A stretch of 64,000 nucleotides of DNA from Dinoroseobacter sp049800835 (GTDB lineage Bacteria; Pseudomonadota; Alphaproteobacteria; Rhodobacterales; Rhodobacteraceae), in the NCBI RefSeq assembly GCF_049800835.1, contig NZ_JBNAFU010000005.1:1-64000 (forward strand), read 5' to 3'. Under the pieces are notes generated by a model, which saw nothing but the letters and a program-made list of their open reading frames with translations, was not told the origin of the DNA and did no database searches. Made by a program: the position numbers and the translations under genes. Position 1 is the stretch's first letter, and the number at the start of each line of letters is the position of its first letter. This document shows positions 20,345 through 29,109 of this stretch, one piece after another.

Positions 20345-21076
20345 TCACGCCTGCGCCCGCCGGGACAGCAGATCGACAAAGCGTGCACGGGCTTCGGGCA
20401 AAGGCCGATCCCCAAGAGCCGGTGCAAGCTTGCGGGTCAGAAAGTGACCGGTCGTGGTCAAGCCGTCGCGCACGCCGGCCAAGTCTGCGGGTCCGCCCAG
20501 CATCACCTGTGGCAGTGGCAGCAAGCGGTCCGCCCAGGCACCAGCCCCCTGACGACTGACCGCGCGCCCCGACTTCGGACTGATGAAACTCAAATCCTCG
20601 TTCACGCCGCGCACGGCACAGGCCGAAAGGTCAAGGCCGAACCCCATTTCGGCCAGCAGGGCCAGTTCCCAATCCAGATAGGCGGGCAACCAGCCGACTC
20701 CGTCGGCCAGTGCGTCGAGCAGCGCCTCGGTCTGCGCATAAAGATCCGCGTAGGGTGCACGTTCGGGCAGCACGAAGCCCGTCAGAACTAGAACCGAGGT
20801 CATCGCCGCCAGCGACAAGCGGTCCGACATCACGCTCGCTGCGCGCCCTTTGACAGGCTCAACCGTAAAAGCGCCCAGATGATCGTCCAAACGCGCCTTC
20901 CACGTCAGATCGAGTTGTGCGCCCGGTTGCAGGACAGGCGTCAACTTGCGCGATGCGCCCCCTCGGACAACGCCGCGATGGCGACCATGCTCGCGCGTGA
21001 AAACATCGAGGATGGCCGAGGTCTCACCATGCGGGCGGACCGATAGCAAAATACCCTCTTCGCGCCACTGGATCAC
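20345..21076 (-). CDS. recO: DNA repair protein RecO
   Basis: Acts in the RecFOR pathway, loading RecA on gapped DNA. The family N-terminus WREEGILLSVRPHGETSAIL (OB fold) is clear, followed by REHGRHRGVVRGG and the C-terminal helical part. No ATG lies close to the family N-terminus; the GTG at 21076, two codons before the WREEG motif, is the best start and gives 243 residues, a normal length. It is the last gene of the leftward housekeeping run, 64 bases beyond the DUF1491 gene. Confidence 0.9.
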   Translation of the reverse strand: MIQWREEGILLSVRPHGETSAILDVFTREHGRHRGVVRGGASRKLTPVLQPGAQLDLTWKARLDDHLGAFTVEPVKGRAASVMSDRLSLAAMTSVLVLTGFVLPERAPYADLYAQTEALLDALADGVGWLPAYLDWELALLAEMGFGLDLSACAVRGVNEDLSFISPKSGRAVSRQGAGAWADRLLPLPQVMLGGPADLAGVRDGLTTTGHFLTRKLAPALGDRPLPEARARFVDLLSRRAQA

Positions 21077-21140
21077 GCGTGCCTCGCTTGTTTCTTGCAC
21101 GACCAGTCTTGCCGAAGGCTTGCGCGCCCGGCAAGCGGCG

Positions 21141-21476
21141 CTAGCCGTCGAGACCCGGTGCATCCAGCAAATGGCGCCCGGCGCGATCTTCAACCGCAAC
21201 GATCCAGAGGTCCGGGTCGCGCGCCCGCGCCCGCTGAAGTGCTGCATCCACCTCGGCCTCCGGACCTTCGACCAGAACCTCCCAGGATCGGGTGTCACGC
21301 AGGATGTCATACCGCCGCTCGTATGCGCAGGCCCGTCCGTCCAACGTGCATTGTTTCACGATCACCGCGCCCGCGGTGGCATCCCCTCGCGCCTCGACAT
21401 AAACTGCAATTCCTTCGATCTGACAGCGCATCATGTAGGCCTGCACCCAAAGGCCAGACGCCAGCCGCGCCGTCAT
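21141..21476 (-). CDS. DUF1491 family protein
   Basis: A 111-residue protein that matches the alphaproteobacterial DUF1491 family: the ARLASGLWVQAYMMR opening, the central YVEARGDATAGAVIVK and the TLDGRA element are as I recall the family. Its function is not known. It starts three bases after the era stop codon and is probably in the same operon. Confidence 0.8.
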   Translation of the reverse strand: MTARLASGLWVQAYMMRCQIEGIAVYVEARGDATAGAVIVKQCTLDGRACAYERRYDILRDTRSWEVLVEGPEAEVDAALQRARARDPDLWIVAVEDRAGRHLLDAPGLDG

Positions 21477-21479
21477 GGC

Positions 21480-22400
21480 TCAGGACGACCCGTCACGAAA
21501 ATCGAGACCCATCTCCTCGAACCGCTCTTTTTCTTCGAGCCAGTTCGGGCGGACCTTGACCTGAAGGAACAGGTGCACGGGACGCCCCAGAAATTCGGCA
21601 AGCTCTTCGCGGGCCGCGACCGAGACACCTTTGATCGTCTCGCCCTTGTTGCCCAGAACGATGCCCTTATGGCCATCGCGGGCGACGTAGATAAGCTGGT
21701 CAATGCGGACGGACCCGTCTTTGCGGTCGTCCCATTTCTCGGTTTCCACCGTAAGCTGGTAAGGCAATTCCTGATGCAGCCGCAGGGTCAGTTTCTCGCG
21801 TGTCACCTCGGCGGCCAGCATGCGCATTGGGATGTCGGCGATCTGGTCCTCGGGGTAGAGCCATGGACCTTCAGGCAGTGTTTCTGCAAGCCACCCGCGC
21901 AGGTCGTCGACACCGTAACCTTTTTCGGCAGAGATCATGAACGTCTGCGCGAATGGATAGGCTTCGTTGAGGCTGGATGACAATTCTAACAGAACTTCGG
22001 ACTTCACTCGATCGATCTTGTTGATGGCAAGCGCCACCGTTTGTTTCGGCGAGGTGCGTTCCGAAAGGGCGTCCAGAATGGCGCGCACACCATCGGTGAT
22101 GCCCCGATGCGCCTCAACCAGCAACACCACGATGTCGGCATCCGCTGCTCCGCCCCATGCGGCTGCAACCATCGCGCGATCCAGACGACGTCGTGGGCGA
22201 AAGAGACCGGGCGTGTCGACGAACACCAACTGCGCATCCCCTTCTATCGCGACACCGCGGATGCGGGCTCGCGTGGTCTGCACCTTGTGCGTCACGATCG
22301 ACACCTTGGCGCCGACCATGGCGTTGGTCAGCGTAGACTTGCCGGCATTGGGTTCGCCGATCAACGCAACGAACCCGGCTTTGGTCTGCCGTTCAGGCAT
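21480..22400 (-). CDS. era: GTPase Era
   Basis: An essential GTPase that binds the 3' end of 16S rRNA during 30S assembly. The 306-residue product has G1 GEPNAGKST, G3 DTPGLF, G4 NKID and G5 SAEKG, then the C-terminal KH domain with VLGNKGETIKGVSVAAREEL. The ATG at 22400 overlaps the rnc end by eight bases. rnc-era-recO is a conserved order. Confidence 0.97.
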   Translation of the reverse strand: MPERQTKAGFVALIGEPNAGKSTLTNAMVGAKVSIVTHKVQTTRARIRGVAIEGDAQLVFVDTPGLFRPRRRLDRAMVAAAWGGAADADIVVLLVEAHRGITDGVRAILDALSERTSPKQTVALAINKIDRVKSEVLLELSSSLNEAYPFAQTFMISAEKGYGVDDLRGWLAETLPEGPWLYPEDQIADIPMRMLAAEVTREKLTLRLHQELPYQLTVETEKWDDRKDGSVRIDQLIYVARDGHKGIVLGNKGETIKGVSVAAREELAEFLGRPVHLFLQVKVRPNWLEEKERFEEMGLDFRDGSS

Positions 22401-23082
22401 CGCTTTTCTCCAGTTGTTCGAGCAGCGCGCTTGCAGCGGCCTGCTCTGCCTGGCGCTTGCTGCCCGCGCAGGCCTGTGCCTTGGCCCCCGTTTCAAGCTC
22501 AGCGGCTATTGTGAACTCCGGCGCATGATCCGGACCGGACCGCGAAAGCTCCACATAGCGCGGGGGCGTCATCCCGCGAGCTTGCGCCCACTCCTGCAAG
22601 GCGGTCTTCGCGTCCCGGGCATCGGCCTCGACCCGGTGAATGCGGTCACCCCACAGTCGCAAGACAACGTCCTTTGCGGCCTCGAAACCACCGTCGCGAT
22701 AGACCGCCGCGATCACGGCTTCCACCGCATCGCCGAGGGCTGCATCCTTGCGCCGTCCACCGGTTTTCATTTCGGACCGGCCGAGGCGCAATACGTCGCC
22801 CAGACCAATCTCGCGCGCGACGCTGGCGCAGGTTTCCTTGCGCACGAGCGCGTTGAACCTCGGGGCGAGGCTGCCTTCGGGGGCGTCCAAATCGGCTTCG
22901 AGCAGGGCCTCGGCCATGACCAGCCCCAAAACGCGATCGCCCAGAAATTCCAATCGCTGATTGTCGGACCGCACGCCGGAACTGCGGGACGGATGGGTGA
23001 CCGCGCGTATCAGAAGGTCGGGCTCGGAAAACGCATACCCCAACTTCGCGGAAAACGCGGAGAGTTCCGATGACAGCTTCAA
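22393..23082 (-). CDS. rnc: Ribonuclease III
   Basis: Cleaves double-stranded RNA in rRNA and mRNA processing. The 229-residue protein has the RNase III signature RLEFLGDRVLGLV, the second acidic cluster DAALGDAVEAVIAAVY and a C-terminal dsRNA-binding domain. The start appears to be TTG at 23082, because it gives the family N-terminus and overlaps the lepB stop as TTGA; no ATG is available upstream. It is followed by era. Confidence 0.95.
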   Translation of the reverse strand: MKLSSELSAFSAKLGYAFSEPDLLIRAVTHPSRSSGVRSDNQRLEFLGDRVLGLVMAEALLEADLDAPEGSLAPRFNALVRKETCASVAREIGLGDVLRLGRSEMKTGGRRKDAALGDAVEAVIAAVYRDGGFEAAKDVVLRLWGDRIHRVEADARDAKTALQEWAQARGMTPPRYVELSRSGPDHAPEFTIAAELETGAKAQACAGSKRQAEQAAASALLEQLEKSDA

Positions 23083-23864
23083 TCCAGAGCCTTGAAGAAA
23101 CGGTCGCCGCGCCAGGTCCAGAAATAGACCATGCGCTTGCCGGCGGACGAGAAGATGACCCGGTCTGCCCGACCGATCAGATTTTCGAAGGGGACGAACC
23201 CGACGCCGCCTACAGCTTGCGAGTATCGGCTGTCCTGACTGTTGTCCCGGTTGTCACCAACAAAAAAGAAATGGCCCTGCGGAACCGTGAACACCGGCGT
23301 GTCATCGCCAAAGCTGCTCTCGATGTTGAGGACGGAGTGGCTGACACCGCCGGGCAGTGTTTCGGTGAAGCGTTCCTTTTCGCATATACCACCTTCGCCC
23401 ACCGGTGCGTTGCTGCACCGTGGATAATGGCCGATCGGACCCTGCCGGGCGAACACCTCCTCGAAGGTGCCAGCGGGCTCCAGTGGAACGGGCTCTCCGT
23501 TCAAGATCATGCGCCCGCCCTGGAACTGAACCGTATCGCCCGGCAGCCCGACAACACGTTTGATGAAGTCCGATCCGTTCACCGGATGGCGAAAAACCAC
23601 GATGTCACCGCGCTCGGGCTCGGACCCGAGAATTCGGCCCGGAATAGGGCAGATGGAGAACGGGCACGAAACCTGCGCGTATCCGTAGGCCATCTTGTTC
23701 ACAAACAGGAAGTCCCCAACCAGCAACGTATCTTTCATTGAGCCGGACGGGATCCAGAAAGGTTGGAAGAACAAGGTGCGAAAGATACCCGCGATCAAGA
23801 GAGCATAGACCACCGTCTTGACCGTTTCGACCAGTCCGCTCTCTACTTTTTCGGTGGTTGCCAT
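23079..23864 (-). CDS. lepB: Signal peptidase I
   Basis: The inner-membrane protease that removes signal peptides from secreted proteins. The 261-residue protein has an N-terminal membrane helix (about residues 14-31), the catalytic Ser in IPSGSMKDTLLVGD and the general-base Lys in SDFIKRVVGLPGD, then the GDNRDNSQDSR box. lepB-rnc-era is the usual order. Confidence 0.97.
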   Translation of the reverse strand: MATTEKVESGLVETVKTVVYALLIAGIFRTLFFQPFWIPSGSMKDTLLVGDFLFVNKMAYGYAQVSCPFSICPIPGRILGSEPERGDIVVFRHPVNGSDFIKRVVGLPGDTVQFQGGRMILNGEPVPLEPAGTFEEVFARQGPIGHYPRCSNAPVGEGGICEKERFTETLPGGVSHSVLNIESSFGDDTPVFTVPQGHFFFVGDNRDNSQDSRYSQAVGGVGFVPFENLIGRADRVIFSSAGKRMVYFWTWRGDRFFKALD

Positions 23865-23921
23865 GCCTGGGATCCTGCCTGCCGTTTTGCCCCCGCTTCA
23901 TGGTCCCCGCGCGGGGGGGAG

Positions 23922-24341
23922 TCAAGGAAGCGTGCGGGTGACTTGCTTGGGATGCGCGTGAATGACCACAAACGCCTGTGCCCATGGATGGTCATCGGTC
24001 AGAGAGACATGGATCACCGCTTCGTGCCCTGGCGGGGTCAGCTGTTCCAGGCGTGCTTTCGCCCAGCCAGTGACATGCATGATCGGCTGGCCGGTGTGCA
24101 AATTGCTGACCGCCATGTCCTTCCACGCGATGCCCATGCGCAACCCCGTTCCGAGCGCTTTGGAGCAGGCCTCCTTCGCGGCCCACCGTTTTGCATAGGT
24201 GGCCGGCGCGTTGGCGCGATTCTCCGCACGGGTTTGTTCACGTTCGGTAAAGACACGGTTTCGAAACCTGTCGCCAAACCTCGCGAGCGTGCCTTCGATC
24301 CGCTCGATGTTCGCCAGATCCGTACCGATCCCGATGATCAT
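23922..24341 (-). CDS. acpS: Holo-[acyl-carrier-protein] synthase
   Basis: Transfers phosphopantetheine from CoA to acyl carrier protein. The 139-residue protein has the family motifs GIGTDLANIERI and WAAKEACSKALGTG with the Mg-binding acidic residues. Its ATG overlaps the pdxJ stop by four bases. A palindrome, CCCCGCGCGGGG (23905-23916), lies between it and lepB. Confidence 0.96.
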   Translation of the reverse strand: MIIGIGTDLANIERIEGTLARFGDRFRNRVFTEREQTRAENRANAPATYAKRWAAKEACSKALGTGLRMGIAWKDMAVSNLHTGQPIMHVTGWAKARLEQLTPPGHEAVIHVSLTDDHPWAQAFVVIHAHPKQVTRTLP

Positions 24342-25108
24342 GCCGCTTCCGTGACGCGGGCCGCATCCATACGGCGGCGCATTTCAGCCATCGCGTCCGG
24401 GAGGCCCCTGAAAATCGCCTCGCCCATCAGAAAGTGGCCAATATTCAGTTCCACCACTTCCCGAAGCGCTGCGACCGGCGCGACCGATCCATAGCTCAGA
24501 CCGTGTCCGGCATGAACCTCCAGACCCAGCGCGTGTGCCTGCGCCGCGGCTTCGGCAATTCGGGCAAGTTCTGCATCACGCGCCTTGAAGTCACCCGCGT
24601 CATGGTGGTCGCAATAGGCTCCGGTGTGCAGTTCCACGACAGCAGCGCCCACGCGTGCGGAGGCTTCGATCTGCTCGGGAACCGCCGCCACGAACAGCGA
24701 CACGCGCGCGCCGGCTTCGGCCAAGGGGCCGACAAAATCGCTCAGTCGGTTCTGGTCTTTTGAAACTTCGAGTCCGCCTTCGGTGGTCCGCTCCTCGCGC
24801 CGCTCGGGAACAATGCACACGGCGTGCGGCTTGTGCCGCAGCGCGATGGCCTGCATTTCATCCGTGGCGGCCATTTCAAAGTTCAGCGGGATGTGCAGCG
24901 CCGCCATCAGGCGTTCGATGTCGTCGTCCCGGATATGGCGGCGGTCTTCGCGCAGATGCGCCGTAATTCCGTCCGCGCCCGCGGATTGCGCAAGCACAGC
25001 GGCACGGACCGGGTCGGGCACGCCCCCCCCGCGCGCGTTTCGGACCGTGGCAACGTGGTCGATGTTTACCCCCAGCCGCAATGGGCCCAGGAAATCGGTG
25101 ATACTCAT
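24338..25108 (-). CDS. pdxJ: Pyridoxine 5'-phosphate synthase
   Basis: Condenses 1-deoxyxylulose 5-phosphate with 3-amino-2-oxopropyl phosphate to make vitamin B6 phosphate. The 256-residue TIM-barrel protein opens with LRLGVNIDHVATVRNARGG and shows HLREDRRHI, the VELHTGAYCD and the HAGHGLSY phosphate-binding segments. Together with acpS it sits in the leftward housekeeping run. Confidence 0.97.
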   Translation of the reverse strand: MSITDFLGPLRLGVNIDHVATVRNARGGGVPDPVRAAVLAQSAGADGITAHLREDRRHIRDDDIERLMAALHIPLNFEMAATDEMQAIALRHKPHAVCIVPERREERTTEGGLEVSKDQNRLSDFVGPLAEAGARVSLFVAAVPEQIEASARVGAAVVELHTGAYCDHHDAGDFKARDAELARIAEAAAQAHALGLEVHAGHGLSYGSVAPVAALREVVELNIGHFLMGEAIFRGLPDAMAEMRRRMDAARVTEAA

Positions 25109-25132
25109 GGCATAACCCTCCAGAGCCGCAAG

Positions 25133-25807
25133 TTAGGGCGCGCGGCCCGCTTCGTCAGCCCCCGGAATAGGTTTTGGCTTCGCATCGGCTTGCGCGCGCA
25201 GCGCTTCGAGTTTCTTCTTCAGCCGCCCGCGCCGCCGTTTCTGGTACGCCTGCAACACCGGAAGGCTCAAATAGTAGCAAATCGTGGCGGCAACCAGACC
25301 AGGCAGGATTCCCCCGACGAGATAGGGAAAGAAAACCTCGTTATTGAATCGTGACAGGTTGGACCAGTCAGCGGTTGCGTCCGTAAAGAGCGCGTGGAAA
25401 TTGTACCAGAGGTCCGCCATGGCGTCGTTGAACTTGCCGACCAGCGACTGATCCACATTCTCATCGAACTCGGTTCCGAGAATATAGTGCCCGACCTTCA
25501 GGCAGATCACGCCGATCGGGATATAAGTCAGCGGATTGCCAATGAAGGTCCCAAAGAGCGCCGCGAACATATTGCCGCCCATGGCCCGGGCAATAAGCGC
25601 CGCGATGACAAAGTGCAGACCATAAAACGGTGTGAAGGCGGTGAAAACGCCCGCAAAAATGCCCCGTGCGATCCGATGCGGCGCGTCCGGCAGCCGTTGA
25701 ACCCGATGTTTGATGTAATAGGCCGCACGCCCCCAGCCACCCCGGGGCCAAAGGCTCTCCAGTGCGATCTTCCAGATCGGACGTTTATCACGGCGCTTGA
25801 ATACCAA
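25133..25807 (-). CDS. DUF2062 membrane protein
   Basis: A 224-residue inner-membrane protein. A basic N-terminus (FKRRDKR) leads to a conserved RIARGIFAGVFTAFTPFYGLH stretch, then GTFIGNPLTYIP, the hallmarks of DUF2062, and a basic coiled C-terminus. The start is TTG at 25807 with GAGG about seven bases upstream; no ATG fits. Function unknown. It lies between rsh and pdxJ, as in relatives. Confidence 0.85.
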   Translation of the reverse strand: MVFKRRDKRPIWKIALESLWPRGGWGRAAYYIKHRVQRLPDAPHRIARGIFAGVFTAFTPFYGLHFVIAALIARAMGGNMFAALFGTFIGNPLTYIPIGVICLKVGHYILGTEFDENVDQSLVGKFNDAMADLWYNFHALFTDATADWSNLSRFNNEVFFPYLVGGILPGLVAATICYYLSLPVLQAYQKRRRGRLKKKLEALRAQADAKPKPIPGADEAGRAP

Positions 25808-25845
25808 GCGGGGGCCTCAACTTTTTACCGAGCCACGTGAACCCG

Positions 25846-27966
25846 TCAGGGCCTGCGGCTCATATCGCGGTAACGTTCGAGCTGGGCGACATCGCTGTCG
25901 GCCTGAACGGCGGTCATTACACGGTGCAAATGCTCCAGGTCCCGGACTTCTACTTCCAGAAGTAGGCGATAAAAGTCCGGTTTCCGGTCAACAAAGCGCA
26001 AGTCGCTGATATTTGCCCGTTGTTCTCCAATCAATGTGCAGATTCGCCCCAGCACACCCTGATCATTGCCGATGGTGACATCAAACGTCACCGAATGTGC
26101 TGCGGCATGGCGCCCGGAATGCCATTGCAGGTCAATCCATCGCCGCATTTCATCCTCGAATTCCTCAAGGGCGGGGCAATCAATGGCGTGTACGCGCACC
26201 CCCTGTCCCTTGTAGGCGATTCCAACGATGCGCTCACCAGGCACTGGTTGGCAGCAACGCGCCCGCTGGAAGCTCTGATTCTGGTCCAGACCGATCACTG
26301 CGCTTTCGGCTGCAACCTCGTCTCCGTCCTGCCCCGCAAGATCGGGGTACAGCGCTTCGACCACCTCGCGCGCGGTGATCTGCGCGCTCCCCAGATCCGC
26401 CAGCAGGTCCTGCCGAGACCCGATTCCCAGGAGCCCGGCGGCGGTCTTCAGGGCCTTGTCACTGACGCGTTTGCCCACATGTTCGAACCCCACGCGCGCA
26501 AGCTCCTGCCCAAGTTTGACAAACCGCGCGCGGTCTTCTTCGCGCAGTGACCGTCGGATTGCCTGTTTCGCGCGGCCCGTCACAACGATATCGATCCAAG
26601 TCGCCTGAGGGCGCTGTCCGTCGGCGGTGATGATTTCCACCGACTGGCCGTTCTTCAGCCGGGTCCACAGGGGCACGCGCAAACCATCGACCTTGGCCCC
26701 GACGCAACTGTCGCCGATCCGTGTGTGGATGGCATAAGCATAGTCCAGAGGCGTCGCCCCCTTGGGCAGCTTCACCACTTCGCCCTTCGGCGTGAAACAA
26801 AACACCTGATCGGAATACATCTCCAGCTTTACGTGTTCGAGAAATTCGGAGTGGTCTTCCGATTGCTCGAACCGCTCGCTGAGCGATGAGATCCATTTTG
26901 CCGGATCGACGGCGAACGGGTTTTCCACCTGCACGCCATCTCGGTACGACCAGTGCGCCGCAACCCCGGCTTCTGCCACTTCGTGCATTTCCCGGGTGCG
27001 GATCTGGATTTCCACGCGCTTGCCATCCCGACCGGAGACCGTCGTGTGGATCGACCGATACCCGTTCGACTTCGGCTGGCTGATATAGTCCTTGAACCGC
27101 CCCGGAACGGCCATCCACCGCTGGTGCAGTGCCCCCAGAACCGCATAGCAGTCGGCTTCGGACATGGTGATCACACGGAACCCGTAAATATCAGAGAGTC
27201 GCGAAAAGCCGAGTTGCTTGGCCTCCATCTTGCGCCAGATAGAATAGGGCTTCTTGGCCCGGCCGTAGACATCCGCTGTCAGATCGTTCTTCTCAAGTTC
27301 GTTGCGGATATCCGTTGTGATCTTCTGAACCACATCACCGGTTTCCTGCTGCAACTTGATGAAGCGGCGCATGATCGACTGGCGGCCATCGGGATTGAGG
27401 ACCCGGAAGGACAGATCCTCCAACTCCTCGCGCATCCACTGCATGCCCATGCGCCCGGCCAGCGGCGCGTAGATGTCCATCGTTTCGCGCGCTTTCTTGA
27501 CCTGCTTTTCGGCATGCATGTGCTTGATCGTGCGCATGTTGTGCAGCCGGTCGCCGAGTTTGACGAGAATGACCCGCAGATCCTTCGACATCGCCATGAA
27601 CAGCTTGCGGAAGTTTTCCGCTTGCTTTGTCTCGCGGCTGGACAGCTCCAAGTTTGTCAGGTTGGTTACGCCGTTTACAAGCTCCGCAATTTCGCGTCCG
27701 AAATGCGCTTCGAGCTCGGCGTAGGTCGATCTGGTATCTTCCAGAGTGTCGTGAAGAAGGGCCGTGACAATGGTGCTGTCATCAAGGCGCTGTTCGGCAA
27801 GGATTGCCGCCACCGCGACCGGATGCATGAAGTACTCTTCGCCCGAATGCCGCGTTTGCCCGGCATGCATCTCGCGCCCATAAGCGTAGGCCGACATGAT
27901 CAGGTCGGCGTTGGAGTTCGGATTGTAATTCTTGATCAGCGCGACCAGATCACGAGCTTCGAGCAT
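25846..27966 (-). CDS. rsh: Bifunctional (p)ppGpp synthetase/hydrolase, RelA/SpoT homologue
   Basis: Makes and degrades the alarmone (p)ppGpp in the stringent response. The 706-residue protein has an N-terminal HD hydrolase domain with the motif ALLHDTLEDT, a synthetase domain with SDIYGFRVI, a TGS domain starting VFCFTPKGEVVKLP and a C-terminal ACT domain. Both catalytic domains look intact, as expected for the single alphaproteobacterial Rsh. rpoZ lies directly upstream on the same strand. Confidence 0.96.
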   Translation of the reverse strand: MLEARDLVALIKNYNPNSNADLIMSAYAYGREMHAGQTRHSGEEYFMHPVAVAAILAEQRLDDSTIVTALLHDTLEDTRSTYAELEAHFGREIAELVNGVTNLTNLELSSRETKQAENFRKLFMAMSKDLRVILVKLGDRLHNMRTIKHMHAEKQVKKARETMDIYAPLAGRMGMQWMREELEDLSFRVLNPDGRQSIMRRFIKLQQETGDVVQKITTDIRNELEKNDLTADVYGRAKKPYSIWRKMEAKQLGFSRLSDIYGFRVITMSEADCYAVLGALHQRWMAVPGRFKDYISQPKSNGYRSIHTTVSGRDGKRVEIQIRTREMHEVAEAGVAAHWSYRDGVQVENPFAVDPAKWISSLSERFEQSEDHSEFLEHVKLEMYSDQVFCFTPKGEVVKLPKGATPLDYAYAIHTRIGDSCVGAKVDGLRVPLWTRLKNGQSVEIITADGQRPQATWIDIVVTGRAKQAIRRSLREEDRARFVKLGQELARVGFEHVGKRVSDKALKTAAGLLGIGSRQDLLADLGSAQITAREVVEALYPDLAGQDGDEVAAESAVIGLDQNQSFQRARCCQPVPGERIVGIAYKGQGVRVHAIDCPALEEFEDEMRRWIDLQWHSGRHAAAHSVTFDVTIGNDQGVLGRICTLIGEQRANISDLRFVDRKPDFYRLLLEVEVRDLEHLHRVMTAVQADSDVAQLERYRDMSRRP

Positions 27967-27996
27967 AGGGTCCGGTAACGCCTCCGGGGCTTGGGG

Positions 27997-28350
27997 TCAG
28001 GCCTGACCCTGCGCTTCCATCAATGCGCGCAGCAGCTTCTCTTCGGACATGTCGTCCTCGGCGGGCTTGTCAGCTTGCGGCCCCATCAGGATCGCCATGT
28101 TGTCGTCTTCCGGCTCGTCAACCTCGATCTGGGTCTGGTTCGACTCGATGAGACGCTCGCGGAGGGCATCTGCGGACTGCGTTTCCTCGGCAATCTCGCG
28201 CAGCGAAACCACGGGATTTTTGTCGTTATCACGCTCGACCGTCAGGGGAGAACCGGACGAAATCTCGCGAGCACGGTGAGCGGCAAGCATAACCAGCTCA
28301 AACCGGTTGGGAACTTTATCAACGCAATCTTCAACCGTCACGCGGGCCAT
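27997..28350 (-). CDS. rpoZ: RNA polymerase omega subunit
   Basis: A 117-residue omega subunit that helps RNA polymerase assembly and ppGpp sensing. The MARVTVEDC opening and NRFELVMLAAHRAREIS are family hallmarks. GGAGAG precedes the ATG at 28350, which is preferred to a start four codons upstream. The C-terminal half is acidic, longer than in E. coli, and ends in a DMSEEKLLRALMEAQ helix. It is followed by rsh, as commonly seen. Confidence 0.96.
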   Translation of the reverse strand: MARVTVEDCVDKVPNRFELVMLAAHRAREISSGSPLTVERDNDKNPVVSLREIAEETQSADALRERLIESNQTQIEVDEPEDDNMAILMGPQADKPAEDDMSEEKLLRALMEAQGQA

Positions 28351-28401
28351 TGGTCTCTCCAATCCAAGAAAGGGGCGGTTGGTGGGATTTAAGGCCTCTC
28401 G

Positions 28402-28989
28402 TTAGTCTTGACAACCCGAATTCGCGGTGCGGATCGGCCTGATCGCGTCAATTTCAGCCTTTGAGCGCCGGTCGAGCATCTGCCTGACGGTCAATCCGGT
28501 CACGGGATGCTGCCACAACGGGGCGATTTCGGCCAATGGCACCAGAACAAAGCTGCGATCGGCGATACGCGGATGGGGCAGAATCAATTCGTCAGGGGTC
28601 CGTGCTAACTGGTCAGTCCGGGACAAATCCGCCCACTGGTCGTACGTGGCGCGGTCAGGAACGACAGCTGCGCCAAATGACAGAAGGTCAAGATCGATCA
28701 CGCGTGCGCCCCAACGCTCGTCACGCACCCGGCCCAAACGGTCCTCAACCGAGTGCAAATGCTTTAAAAGCGCTTTTGCTGACAGAGATGTCTGCAAGCA
28801 CACGCACGAATTGACGTAAGGTCGTGCCGAGGGGTCCGGAAACGCCGGCGTTTCGTAGAACGAGCTGCGCGAAATCTCCAACACCTTGTCATTAAACAAG
28901 TAATTAAGAGCTTTCCCTAAGGTCACTCTCGGCGGATTGTCGCCGGAAGGGAGGTTTGCACCGAGTGCGATCAGGCCGATGGTTAACAT
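28402..28989 (-). CDS. folK: 2-amino-4-hydroxy-6-hydroxymethyldihydropteridine pyrophosphokinase
   Basis: Transfers pyrophosphate from ATP to the pterin in folate synthesis. The 195-residue protein has the IALGANLPS opening, RWGARVIDLDLLSFG with the metal-binding aspartates, and LPHPRIADRSFVLVPLAEIAP. It is the first gene of the leftward run and is divergent from the NYN-domain gene. Confidence 0.94.
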   Translation of the reverse strand: MLTIGLIALGANLPSGDNPPRVTLGKALNYLFNDKVLEISRSSFYETPAFPDPSARPYVNSCVCLQTSLSAKALLKHLHSVEDRLGRVRDERWGARVIDLDLLSFGAAVVPDRATYDQWADLSRTDQLARTPDELILPHPRIADRSFVLVPLAEIAPLWQHPVTGLTVRQMLDRRSKAEIDAIRPIRTANSGCQD

Positions 28990-29023
28990 TTTGATGACAA
29001 TAGCGGTTGCGAAACGGTTTGAG

Positions 29024-29032
29024 TGCTATATT
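29024..29032 (+). promoter_or_regulatory. Candidate extended -10 promoter of the NYN gene
   Basis: TGCTATATT is an extended -10 element in the folK/NYN gap. Its predicted start, near 29039, falls just before the stem-loop at 29042. No good -35 is seen. Confidence 0.4.
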
Positions 29033-29041
29033 TTCAGCCGC

Positions 29042-29090
29042 GCGTTTCATCAAACTCTTTTCCATCACACTCACGGATTTGATGAAGCGC
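29042..29090 (+). promoter_or_regulatory. 13-bp leader stem-loop of the NYN-domain gene
   Basis: GCGTTTCATCAAA (29042-29054) pairs with TTTGATGAAGCGC (29078-29090), 12 Watson-Crick pairs and one G-U wobble, around a 23-base loop. It lies between the candidate -10 and the ribosome-binding site (GAAGGGA, 29098-29104), so it would form the 5' end of the mRNA. No U-tract follows, so it is not a plain terminator. Confidence 0.7.
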
Positions 29091-29109
29091 ATTATCGAAG
29101 GGAACATTG

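Noticed and set aside
23905..23916. CCCCGCGCGGGG as a terminator between acpS and lepB
   Set aside because: It has no loop and no T-run and lies in a run of co-directional genes.
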